A stretch of DNA of 21,368 nt from a virus: the IMG/VR virus record IMGVR_UViG_3300045999_004663, positions 1-21,368 of that record. The stretch is one strand, 5' to 3'. Of this stretch, positions 1 through 8,600 are shown in pieces. The notes below the pieces were generated by a model. That model ran no database searches. It saw only the letters and a program-made list of their open reading frames with translations, and was not told the origin of the DNA. Position 1 is the stretch's first letter; the number at the start of each line of letters is the position of its first letter. The translations under genes were made by a program, and so were the position numbers.

Positions 1-29
1 GGAACCTTCTTGAATCGCTTCTCGCTCAT
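1..29 (-). CDS. Partial CDS, start of the gene after the portal
   Basis: Only the first nine codons are inside the window, reading MSEKRFKKV, so no function can be given. The ATG overlaps the portal stop codon as ATGA, the same coupling used elsewhere in this operon. Unlike most starts in the window it has a Shine-Dalgarno-like AAGGA about eight bases upstream, inside the portal 3' end. In phages of this layout, the gene after the portal is often a scaffold, protease or small hypothetical protein, but that is inference from gene order only. Confidence 0.6.
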
Positions 30-2092
30 TGTTGCATTCCTTGGGTTGTCACGCCGCCCATTTGAGCCGGATTTGTTCCAATTTTGCCAATTTCGGCGTT
101 CTGAGCTTGCTGCATCATAAATTGATACTGCTCCATATATTTCTGAAGTCGTCCTGCGAATGCTTCATCAGACTGAGCGCGTTGAGCGATGTCAGGTTGC
201 TGAACATAGGCTTGAACCATCTGCATAGCAATTTGTGCTCCGTTTGCTTGGGCTGGAACCTCGATACCAGCAAAGATCTTAGCAAGGTCATCAGTGACGT
301 TCTTAGCGACCTTCTGTTGTGCTTCTTCAACTGGCTGCAGCACGTAGTCCGCAAAGATCGGGTTGATCGAGGATGCCGTAAACTCAAGGAGCTTATTGAC
401 ATCGAGGATTCCATTCCGATCAAGTTGGACAAGAGAAACCATGTTCTTGAGTTGCGTCTCGGATGTTTCTGGATCGGTGGACAATGAATCAAACGACACC
501 GTAATGCTGAAGTTCTCATCAGGGCTACCCTTGGTCATCGTCTGCGGATTGGGATTCCCGGTGACTTGAAAGAATACCTCATCAGGCCCCATGCGTTGAT
601 ACAGCTTCCAAGCCATATTGAGCACGTCACGAACATGATCCAAAAATTTGCCAATGTAGAACTGTTGGCGGGCTGCAGTAAGCGGGTTGGTTAAATCAAG
701 ACCAACGGCACGATCCGCTTGCGCTCGCATCGACATTTCAGCTTCAACCGATCCTTGATCCATTTGAGGAACCGGACCCCAAGCAATCTCACCAAGACGA
801 CGGTAAGGGACACGACGCCCGGGACCCCAGTCAGACGGCGGACGTCCAGCAGGGTGCATTAGTGGGGGCAACGTAGCCAGTGAAGCTCGGTCAATCCGGC
901 TATCACGCTCAGTCTTGATCTGCATTTGTGCGCCACGGAGGACATCCGAGAATGTCTGGACCTCATACATGCGCTTCTGGTCATTTGCCAAGCGGGTCAC
1001 TACAAACGGGTAATCGTCGTATCCATTGAGGAGTTCATGCTTTGCGTAGCCTTCCGTTTGTGGGTGAAACACGGTGCAATAGATACCTTCGCTTCCATCT
1101 TCTTCGTCAATCAAACGCTGGTAGCCATAGACAACCATGACCAAGTCGTTGTCATCAGTAATTGGGAGGCGTGTGATTGTCTTTACCTTCTCGCCATCAA
1201 GATACATGGAATCTTTCCCACGGAGGTTTGAGATTGCGTGATCAACCCACTTGCGGTCCCATCCTTCATTTGTCGCCTTTTTCTCAAGCTCCTGAGCAGT
1301 CAAGAACGTACGCCAGAAGATATACGGGGCGCGTTGAGGATCGGAAACATAAGGTGGAAAAACCACCTCGCCATCTGGAGCGCAAGAATAGACAATCGGG
1401 CAATCGACGGTTTGACGAGGAAGCGGGATCTCCGCCATTCCTGTTTTCCGCATATCTCTGATTGCTTTCTTCGCACGCTTGTTCGACAGGTCTGGAAAAG
1501 CTTGCTGGATCAAGCCAAGCAGCATTTCGTCATCATTCCCGTCAATAATAAGATTGGCTAGATCAGGGGATTGTTGGGCAATTTGTTCAATGGTTACTTG
1601 TTGTAAATATGTCCTTTTTTCTCGCTTCCATCCGACATATGATACCATAATCCCCTTCTCTAGCAAATAGTTCGCTCCCAACTCCATTTGGTTTTTGAAG
1701 TCAGGAATATAAGTCGAACGCATCCATTTAAGGAACGACGACACCATAGAGGCTCGCGGCATTGACGCCATAGACGTTGGGAACGCCTTAATATGGCTGC
1801 GTTGAAGTGCTTGGTCAAACAAAGACACATACATGTCAATCCGTTCGCCAACTACGTTTACTTCTTGATCTGAAGCTCCCTGCCATGGGAAAGCATTCGC
1901 GCCGTTCTTTCGAAGATCATCAGATTTTCCATCCCAGATATTGCGCCGATCATTGTAAGACCTAAGACAAGACTCAAAATAGTAGTCAAGATCAATCAAG
2001 CAGGTATCGTAAGCATCGGCTAACGCGCCAACATCCGGCTCTTTATCCGCATAGATAAGAGCGTCATCTTCTACTTCTTGTGATTCAATCAT
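26..2092 (-). CDS. Portal protein
   Basis: A 688-residue protein that I recognise as a podovirus-like portal, the dodecameric ring at the capsid vertex through which the terminase packages DNA and to which the tail attaches. The visible family signature is FPWQGASD near residues 68-75, close to the FPWxGASD/WPWPGASD motif near the N-terminus of such portals. A long mixed alpha/beta body follows, and the C-terminal ~80 residues are rich in Gln and Met, typical of a disordered portal tail. The length suits large portals of podovirus-like phages. The ATG overlaps the stop of the upstream 95-aa gene (ATGA), and the large terminase lies one gene further upstream, the usual packaging-module arrangement. 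No Shine-Dalgarno sequence precedes the start, so coupled translation is likely. Confidence 0.85.
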   Translation of the reverse strand: MIESQEVEDDALIYADKEPDVGALADAYDTCLIDLDYYFESCLRSYNDRRNIWDGKSDDLRKNGANAFPWQGASDQEVNVVGERIDMYVSLFDQALQRSHIKAFPTSMASMPRASMVSSFLKWMRSTYIPDFKNQMELGANYLLEKGIMVSYVGWKREKRTYLQQVTIEQIAQQSPDLANLIIDGNDDEMLLGLIQQAFPDLSNKRAKKAIRDMRKTGMAEIPLPRQTVDCPIVYSCAPDGEVVFPPYVSDPQRAPYIFWRTFLTAQELEKKATNEGWDRKWVDHAISNLRGKDSMYLDGEKVKTITRLPITDDNDLVMVVYGYQRLIDEEDGSEGIYCTVFHPQTEGYAKHELLNGYDDYPFVVTRLANDQKRMYEVQTFSDVLRGAQMQIKTERDSRIDRASLATLPPLMHPAGRPPSDWGPGRRVPYRRLGEIAWGPVPQMDQGSVEAEMSMRAQADRAVGLDLTNPLTAARQQFYIGKFLDHVRDVLNMAWKLYQRMGPDEVFFQVTGNPNPQTMTKGSPDENFSITVSFDSLSTDPETSETQLKNMVSLVQLDRNGILDVNKLLEFTASSINPIFADYVLQPVEEAQQKVAKNVTDDLAKIFAGIEVPAQANGAQIAMQMVQAYVQQPDIAQRAQSDEAFAGRLQKYMEQYQFMMQQAQNAEIGKIGTNPAQMGGVTTQGMQQ

Positions 2093-2376
2093 GATACGTA
2101 TTCGTAATAGTCTTCAGGGTCGGCAGATACTAAGCACACTTTGATGCGTTTGCCAAGGAGTTTCTGAGATATGCGTGATGGGCATTTGACAGGGACAGCT
2201 AGTCCATCCATGCGAACAATCACCCAGCTTGTGTTGCTACACATACGGATTACCGTGAATTGGTCTTCAATTTGCTGGTCAATAAGACTATTGAGACTGC
2301 ATGGAGAATCTTCAACAATTAGGAACTTCTTGGCCGGACGACCCCGTTTTGCTGCTTTTTTTGCTTGTGTTTTCAT
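2089..2376 (-). CDS. Small basic protein with AT-hook-like N-terminus
   Basis: A 95-aa protein of unknown function. The start is placed at the ATG at 2376, one base after the terminase stop, rather than at the upstream in-frame ATG at 2430 inside the terminase gene. The first ~20 residues are strongly basic (KTQAKKAAKRGRPAKKF) and contain an RGRP core like a minor-groove AT-hook. The remainder looks like a small beta-rich fold (motifs CSNTSWVIVRMDG and GKRIKVCLVS), ending in an acidic/aromatic tail, DPEDYYEYV. It sits between the large terminase and portal and shares its stop with the portal start. A DNA-contacting packaging accessory role is possible, but this is inference from charge and position. 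Confidence 0.7.
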   Translation of the reverse strand: MKTQAKKAAKRGRPAKKFLIVEDSPCSLNSLIDQQIEDQFTVIRMCSNTSWVIVRMDGLAVPVKCPSRISQKLLGKRIKVCLVSADPEDYYEYVS

Positions 2377-2377
2377 A

Positions 2378-4918
2378 CTAATATCCACCAGACCCATGAG
2401 TTGTAACAAATGACTGGCTATTGTCAACATGATCGAGATTGGCTATCGCGGCATACCTGCAAACGTCAATTGGGTCTTTCCACGCTTCTTTAAGCCCGCC
2501 TTCGCCAGTGTATTCGGACAACGCCTGAATGATGTTCTCGCAGTCGGAACTGACGTAGAATTTGGGACGATTGACGGAATCCAGAGGCTTGCTGGTATCC
2601 CACGACATCTTGCCGATAAGTGCCTGAAGTCCATCGTCAATATCAAGCCCCGGTGCTGGAATACAGACCATGCCTGACTCGTTTAAGTCCTCAATGATCG
2701 AGGAAGATCCATCTTGGACCTGATATTTGGCGGCCCCAAGGCGAGGGTCAATAAGACGTTCAAATATTTCCTCTTCGCCCTCCATCTCCTGAATAGCCTC
2801 AATGTAGTCCCTAATGCCAAATCCTTGACCTTTAGACCCCGGTCCCGGCATCCATTTCCCACTTTTCCATTCAGCCCAGTCACCAACATCAACTCCCGGC
2901 CATTCACGGTAAACCCAGAATGTTCCAGTCTCGTCAATGGCTATCCAGCACATAAACCAGTTTTTCGCACCCGCTGGATCAATTACATGGTATCGAGTGA
3001 TGTTCTTGGTTGGTATGGAGGAAGGAGGAACCACATTGACCACCTTATTGAACTTCGGGAACTTAGTTGCGTGAGACTTCATCGGCACACCGTATGCGCG
3101 GATGAGGATCTCTTCCCTAGTCCTTCCTGACAGCGTTTCCTTAATGCGTTCGTATCCACCGAAAGCATTGTCCTGAGAGTGGAAGTAATGCACTGAGGCA
3201 TTTAGCTTCTTGGACTTCTGGACATACGGCACCAATTCTCCATTTAGCAATTCGGCTGGTCTTGATTCGATGGTTGTTGCACCATCAAGATACTCCTTGA
3301 TAACCTCCGTCCAACCATCAATGGGCGTGAACGTCACAAGCATCTTCGCGTTTCTTGTCGCAAGACGGAACCTAAGCGTGTTAATTAGCTCCGGTCCTAA
3401 AAGGTATTCATCCAGCCATACTCCAATGTTGTGCCAGACATGGTTCTTTGATCCAAGTTCTGCACCTTCAAGAATGGTTGGATTATTTTGATACTGAGAA
3501 TACGTCTTGAAAATGATTTGAGAGCCATTAGGAAGGATCAAAGATGAATCAGTGAATCCTGTCTTCTTCTTGTAAGAGATATAGGTATTCGCGCTTGTCT
3601 GCTTGGTCTTGAGGTTCTCTGGTAGCCAGTCCCACACCGCGCTTTGTTGCTGGCGAATACTCACCTCTGATGTCTGAGCAAAGCAGAAGATTTCAGACTT
3701 AGGGTTCTCAATAGCAGCGCGGACAACGGAGAACGCTCCCCACTGAGTCTTTCCAGAATTGTGTGAAATCACTCCAGCGGCGACATAGTTGTTGTGAATC
3801 GGCACATGGAAATCCCAAACGATGTCGTCTCGGAGGTAATCGATACTTTTTATCTTTACTTCTGGGGGAAATAGTGTATTCTCCATGCATGGCAAGAAAT
3901 ATAGAATACCCCGTTGAACAAATCCGACAATGGATTGAAGAAGGAAAAACCCAGCAATGGATTGCTGACGAGTTGGCGAAATCAGTTGACCCGAGGATTC
4001 AGGCGAAACTAATCTACAAGGTTTGCAAACGTCACAACATACAATGTCAAAGGAATGGCCCCCGATCTGGCTCAGGCCATCCTGAATGGAATAATGGGAA
4101 GATTTTCTGCAAAAACGGCTATGTGAAGATTTACGTTCCAGACCATCCGTCTTGTCTGCGCGTGAACAAGAAAAGAGAGGAAAAAGCCAATGGCAGATAT
4201 TTTCGAAAACTACATTATGTTTGGGAGCATCGTTATGTAATGGAGTCAATTCTTGGTCGTCCTTTAATAAAAGGCGAGGTCGTTCATCACATTGATGGCA
4301 ACACATCAAACAATCACGAATCCAATCTTGAGCTTTTCCAAAGCAACGCCGAACACCTTCGCCAAACCCTTGTAGGGAAAGTCCCCAAATGGACGGAGAA
4401 GGGACTTGCGAATATCGCGTTTGGGCGTTCACTAGAGGGGAGCCGGACAAGAGCGAACTTAAAGGCTTCCATCCGAAGGGCGTCAGGAGCAAGTGAGCCA
4501 TTGAGCAATGTAGAGATTCGCCGTTACTTAGCGTTACTTGGTAGATCCCTGAAACAGGTTTCTGAAATGGAGTCTCTGCTCGGGCTTCCACTATTCGATG
4601 ACCGTCCCAAGCATGAACGTGAAATGATCCTTTAATTTCACTAACTTTAGTCGATGTCTTGGATACCGGGTCATAAATTTCCTGCTCGCCTCCAAGGCAT
4701 CGATTTCCACCTAGTGCAAGTATCTCGTTAACCTCAAACAGTTGCTCTTCAGCCTTGCTCCAGTGCGGAAGGCGGAACCCATAGTGGTATGGATCTTTCT
4801 CAGCATTCTCAATCGCCTCATGGTAAACGGAGTGAAGCCCGATTAGTTCATCTGGTTCCATTTGCACCATCTCCTCATCGGTAGGTGGCGTGAGAATTGC
4901 GTGTTTCCGCCAAATCAT
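2378..4918 (-). CDS. terL: Terminase large subunit, interrupted by an intein
   Basis: The ATPase-nuclease motor that packages DNA into the prohead. The frame is 846 codons, but residues 74-387 form an intein, so the predicted spliced product is 532 aa, a normal size. N-extein residues 70-73 (GGNR) join C-extein residues 388 onward (SGKTQ) to give the Walker A loop GGNRSGKT. Walker B is at 498-504 (IGVWLDE, catalytic E504) and the coupling motif TFTP at 529-532. The RNase H-like nuclease shows D647 (HVIDPAG), D724 (LIDPRLG) and D815/D818 (DPIDVCRYA). The start overlaps the stop of the putative small-terminase gene (ATGA), and the TAG stop lies one base before the next start. Uninterrupted activity depends on splicing, because an unspliced protein has no P-loop. 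Confidence 0.93.
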   Translation of the reverse strand: MIWRKHAILTPPTDEEMVQMEPDELIGLHSVYHEAIENAEKDPYHYGFRLPHWSKAEEQLFEVNEILALGGNRCLGGEQEIYDPVSKTSTKVSEIKGSFHVHAWDGHRIVEARAETPFQKPVSGIYQVTLSNGESLHCSMAHLLLTPFGWKPLSSLLSGSPLVNAQTRYSQVPSPSIWGLSLQGFGEGVRRCFGKAQDWIRDCLMCCHQCDERPRLLLKDDQELTPLHNDAPKHNVVFENICHWLFPLFSCSRADKTDGLERKSSHSRFCRKSSHYSIQDGLSQIGGHSFDIVCCDVCKPCRLVSPESSGQLISPTRQQSIAGFFLLQSIVGFVQRGILYFLPCMENTLFPPEVKIKSIDYLRDDIVWDFHVPIHNNYVAAGVISHNSGKTQWGAFSVVRAAIENPKSEIFCFAQTSEVSIRQQQSAVWDWLPENLKTKQTSANTYISYKKKTGFTDSSLILPNGSQIIFKTYSQYQNNPTILEGAELGSKNHVWHNIGVWLDEYLLGPELINTLRFRLATRNAKMLVTFTPIDGWTEVIKEYLDGATTIESRPAELLNGELVPYVQKSKKLNASVHYFHSQDNAFGGYERIKETLSGRTREEILIRAYGVPMKSHATKFPKFNKVVNVVPPSSIPTKNITRYHVIDPAGAKNWFMCWIAIDETGTFWVYREWPGVDVGDWAEWKSGKWMPGPGSKGQGFGIRDYIEAIQEMEGEEEIFERLIDPRLGAAKYQVQDGSSSIIEDLNESGMVCIPAPGLDIDDGLQALIGKMSWDTSKPLDSVNRPKFYVSSDCENIIQALSEYTGEGGLKEAWKDPIDVCRYAAIANLDHVDNSQSFVTTHGSGGY
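3758..4699 (-). mobile_element. Intein in the TerL Walker A motif (314 aa)
   Basis: The insert runs from C74 (CLGGEQEIYDP, block A) to N387 (GVISHN, block G), followed by Ser388 as the +1 nucleophile. Block B is around residues 131-155, with S139-M-A-H142 in place of the usual TxxH. Block F is around 354-373 (VKIKSIDYL then VWDFHV). All residues needed for class 1 splicing are therefore present: Cys1, block B His, penultimate His, terminal Asn and +1 Ser. Residues ~185-345 show no LAGLIDADG or HNH motif in this frame and are unusually rich in Cys and His (about 13 Cys). This is because they are the antisense reading of an HNH gene on the other strand. Insertion in an ATPase P-loop is a classic intein site. 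Confidence 0.9.
3889..4635 (+). CDS. HNH homing endonuclease encoded antisense within the intein
   Basis: A 248-aa HNH endonuclease on the strand opposite terL, wholly inside the intein DNA. Residues ~8-50 (VEQIRQWIEEGKTQQWIADE onward) look like a helix-turn-helix DNA-reading segment. Residues ~108-158 match the HNH_3-type fold: LHYVWEHRYV, then H133-H134-ID-GN, N141-N142, N146 in SNLE and H155, the expected metal and catalytic residues. The family nicks or cuts DNA and drives homing of introns and inteins. The ATG at 3889 is chosen because the recognisable protein begins there. An in-frame GTG at 3874 sits 5 bases after a GGGGG run and is an alternative start. The last ~60 codons lie opposite the intein's N-terminal splicing domain, so both strands are coding there. 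Product identity is clear; the homing role is inferred from location. Confidence 0.88.
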   Translation: MARNIEYPVEQIRQWIEEGKTQQWIADELAKSVDPRIQAKLIYKVCKRHNIQCQRNGPRSGSGHPEWNNGKIFCKNGYVKIYVPDHPSCLRVNKKREEKANGRYFRKLHYVWEHRYVMESILGRPLIKGEVVHHIDGNTSNNHESNLELFQSNAEHLRQTLVGKVPKWTEKGLANIAFGRSLEGSRTRANLKASIRRASGASEPLSNVEIRRYLALLGRSLKQVSEMESLLGLPLFDDRPKHEREMIL

Positions 4919-5493
4919 AGGATCTCAGCTTCGATTGCGCCTTCCTTGATCTTGCTGGCAATACGCGCCTTAGCGTCAAAGATCATCTTGGCAGCGTCAT
5001 CTAGACTTGCTCCCTTGCGATGCTCCACGATTGAGGATGCCATACCCGTGAGTTGCGCCGCCTTGTCGGTAAGGATGCCCACCGTCACCGCCAGCTTGTC
5101 AGGGCTGATCTTGGCAAGCTCGTCAGGATTATCAAACAGTTGTTGGGAACGCTCAAAAAGCAAATCCGTGTAATCCTGAGCCGCGATTGCATAGCGCATC
5201 GAGAACTCCTTGCGCTTCGTCTCCAGCGTGTCGTTGTGACGCCATTGCAGGCCCCTGATGGTCTCTCTGCCAAGCCCCGTCTTCTTCTGGATGTCTGTTA
5301 TCCTTGCACCTTGCGCCGCCAGCCACAGTGCCATTGCCGCCTTGTTTGGGGCATAATGTTCCACACACGTTCCCGGATTGAGCCGAGCACGTTCTTGAAC
5401 CTCAAGAAACCAAGCAGTCTTGTCGGCGCGTTCGTCAACATACTCAGCTTTCAGCTTCTCGTTTGGGTCAATTGGTGCTGGTTCAGGTGTCAC
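4915..5493 (-). CDS. terS: Putative terminase small subunit
   Basis: A 192-aa protein directly upstream of terL and overlapping its start (ATGA). Residues ~48-87 contain a helix-turn-helix-like segment (KAAMALWLAAQGARITDIQK, then TGLGRETIRGLQWRH), suited to recognition of the packaging site. The rest is predicted mostly helical, as in the oligomerising core of small terminases. Small terminases are poorly conserved, so the call rests on the DNA-binding segment, the length and adjacency to terL. The start is GTG at 5493, overlapping the stop of the 42-aa gene upstream (GTGA) with no Shine-Dalgarno sequence, which suggests translational coupling. The first ATG inside the frame would remove the N-terminal region and the HTH, so the GTG is preferred. 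Confidence 0.75.
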   Translation of the reverse strand: MTPEPAPIDPNEKLKAEYVDERADKTAWFLEVQERARLNPGTCVEHYAPNKAAMALWLAAQGARITDIQKKTGLGRETIRGLQWRHNDTLETKRKEFSMRYAIAAQDYTDLLFERSQQLFDNPDELAKISPDKLAVTVGILTDKAAQLTGMASSIVEHRKGASLDDAAKMIFDAKARIASKIKEGAIEAEIL

Positions 5494-5618
5494 TTGGTTT
5501 TTTTAACCTTTACTTTGCCAGTGTGCAACTCTTTTTTCAGCTTAGTTTGTTGCTTGTTGGTCAATGGCGATCCCCTGCTGAGCAAATATCCAACCTGCTT
5601 CTTACTTTTGGTTTTCAT
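5490..5618 (-). CDS. 42-aa basic peptide between virion protein and small terminase
   Basis: A short but convincing gene. Its ATG overlaps the stop of the 1013-aa gene (ATGA) and its TGA overlaps the GTG start of the putative small terminase (GTGA), so it exactly fills the junction. The product begins MKTKSKKQVGYLLSRGSPLT and continues with alternating Lys and hydrophobic residues to KVKVKKTK. Roughly a third of its residues are Lys or Arg and there is no membrane segment. A nucleic-acid or capsid contact is plausible, but no function can be assigned. It could also serve only to couple translation of the packaging genes to the virion genes upstream. Confidence 0.7.
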   Translation of the reverse strand: MKTKSKKQVGYLLSRGSPLTNKQQTKLKKELHTGKVKVKKTK

Positions 5619-8600
5619 TTTGAGTCAATTTCAGATTGGGCTTCAGCCTCGCTCTCTTTGATCCCATTGATCATTTTTGACATAGCTTCTGCAAAAGGTG
5701 GATCATTACCCATTTGGTCGGTTATTTCTGCTAGCCCCGCCTTAGTCGTGAGCATTTTAGCAATCATACTTGAATACGCCTTTTCTGTGGCTGCCGACCC
5801 AACATCACGGGCGATAACATCCAAGAATGGTTCAAGTGCTCCACGACCAAACGCAGCAGACATTATTCTGTTTTGAACAAATGACCCAAGCCCTTCGGCA
5901 AGATACGCTGAAACTCCTCCGGCTCCAACAACTGCTCTTACCTCGTTTGAGTTTGTTTTTTTGCCAGAAGCCTGTGATGCCTGAATCATTTTTTGCGCTG
6001 CGACAAATTTATTAGTAGTTCTGTCGCCAAGAACAAGTTTCATTTTTTTAATTAACTCCCGACCTTCTTGACTTGATGCTTGCCCGGGAAGTTGTCCAGT
6101 GTCTTTCAGGAATCTTCCGGCATCGGGCATGGCAATAAACGGTGCTTTCGCAAGTGGTTTCCCAGTTGCAGAGTAAGACCCTAAAAGCTCATACATGAAA
6201 TCTTTTGAAAATGCTTTGCGCTCCTCAACTGGCATTGAATACCAAATTTTTGAAACGTTGCCAGACGAAACGTTTTTAGATATTGCTGATGATGCAAGTT
6301 CTCCATTTGTGAGCTTGTCCCATCTTTTATTGATGGCCAACTCAATAATTTTATTGTCTGCGAATTTTTCTAATTCTTCCTCAGCCGCTTTTTTCTGGGC
6401 AATGGTTGAAATAACCTTTTTTGTTTGATCTTCTCCAATGGCGGAAGACAACATTGATATGTCACCACTCGTCAAGTTGTCCACGTTCAACCTTTGAACT
6501 TGGAACGCTCTATTCAGATCGTCAAGTTTCTTCGACATTGTTTTTCCAGCAGAATCACCCCAAAGAGCATTAATCATCTCTGGATTATAGTCAATAGTTT
6601 TTGGCGCAACTCCGGCTTTAGATGTAAGGCCAATACTTGAAAAATAAGCCTGTTTTAATTGTTCTCTTATTGCTGGCTCAACTGAATTCCCTTCAGCATC
6701 TTTAGCTAGGCTGACTGCCCGCAAAACATCAGTAGTGTTTCTTGGGTCTGAAAGCGCATTATCAACAATTTGAGATGGAGATAATTTAGTGTCACCAAGT
6801 GCTTGTTTCAAGGCAGCTCCAGGAGATGTTCTCTCATAAAGCAAGCGGTCTGAGGAATGTGACGCATTCACTGCTTTCCACTTATCCAACATTCCTTTTC
6901 CTTCTGCTAAACCATCAACATATTTGTTGAATTTCGTCGAAATCAGAGATGCCAAGTTTTTGGAAGGATCTCCTTTTCCTGTTGTTCCACCAGCTGGAAC
7001 GGCAGCAGCCAGTTCTTTTTGTAGTGAAGCAACATCTTGGAAAGTAAGTGAATTCCCAAATTTAGAAAGCTCATCAAGATTGGCCTGAACCTCTGGAGTA
7101 AGTTTGGTTTCCCCACTTTGAATCTTGCTTCTTAATTCTTTTGCCAATACTGAATTTTGCTTCAAGTCGTCAATTCGACCCATAAGTGAATAAATGCCAC
7201 TGGCATCAGTTGTTTTAAACCCTTCGCGCCTTGTCTCGTTCAACAACGAACTAATTTTTTTCTTGGCGTCATCAAATGAAACATCTGCTCCAGCCCTGTC
7301 CATTTCGTCATAGAAATTATCATAGTTTTTTTGGTTTATTTTGATTTCCGTGTCCTCGGCTTCACGAAGTAACTTGTTTAGTGCCTTACCTGCTGGCTCC
7401 TTGTTGAATTGCGGGACTTGAAGTTTTTCAAGTTTGCGATCAAAATGCTGAGTTAGCATATTTTTCGCTCGTTGGTCTTTTCCCGCTATTTCGTCAACAA
7501 GACTCGCTTGCTGTTGTTTAAGCCTTGCTATTCCACTTTGAGCAATGCGTTCTGGATTACCTGCACCATTCCAAGATTGAACAATGTTTCCAAGTTGCTC
7601 CATGTTCTTGTTTAGCCGTTGAGCGTTGCGACTACCGGGATACATTGAACTTAGGATTTTTTGAGATTCCAAGGCGGCCTCTCCAAATTTGGTACCAACT
7701 GGGACCTCGACATTATATCCAGATGATTCTAATATATTGCTTGCATTCTTTAAACTTCGCTCAAGCTCATTTACTACGGGACGACCCATTCTTCTAGATA
7801 TGAATTTAGATGTTCCCGCAGTAGCTACATCAATAGGAAACGATATCGCTCCAACAATACCTTGTCTTGTTATAACTTCCATTGGTTGCAAATCAACACC
7901 AAGAGCTTTTCTGATTGCTATGTCTTGCAGTCCAGATGTTGCCGCATAAAGTCCGGAACTTAACGCAGCAGAACCAAAAACACTTGGTGCGCCAGCAATC
8001 CCTCCACCAACTGCCGCTACTGTTGGCAACGCTTGAGTTGATGCCCCAGCCCCAAAAGCAGCAACATCTCCCCATGTTGTCCCGTAATCATTTGCCTTTA
8101 TAAATTTGTCACCCTTGCGGACGAACGCTTCATTTTTACCATCGACAACAACAGGAACAACCTCTTTGTATTTACCTTTGAGCCATGACACGCGATCTTC
8201 ATCTGTTGGCAATGCAGCAAGAGCAAATCGTTCTTTTCCGCTCAAACCGGAGTCAATATCAATATTTTCAGGATCAACATTAAACGCTCGGCTAGCAACA
8301 TCAATCAGATTTGACCTTGTTTGCTCTTGGTTGACTACCGGTGACTGAAAGTAAGGAGCATAAGAAGATGGATACTTTGGCATCGGCATAGTTGTTTGCC
8401 TAGATACGTAACTTCCTTCTTCCAGTTCTTTAAATGATTCTTTCTGTGACTCTTGAAGTTTGCTTTTTTCTGTTTCTTGTTGTTGGGCAAAAGATGACTC
8501 AAGATCCATTTTTGCATTGTTTAGCAAAATGAGATCATTTAGATAGTCTGCCTTTTGATCCGAGTTTTCTGCATTTTCCAATGCAAATCCAACTCCCCGA

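Noticed and set aside
29-487. Plus-strand 152-codon frame opposite the portal gene
   Set aside because: It is antisense to a clear portal gene and has no recognisable domain, unlike the HNH frame in the intein.
3851-3856. TATCTT as a -10 element for the antisense HNH gene
   Set aside because: No acceptable -35 lies 16-18 bases upstream; no promoter can be claimed from the sequence.
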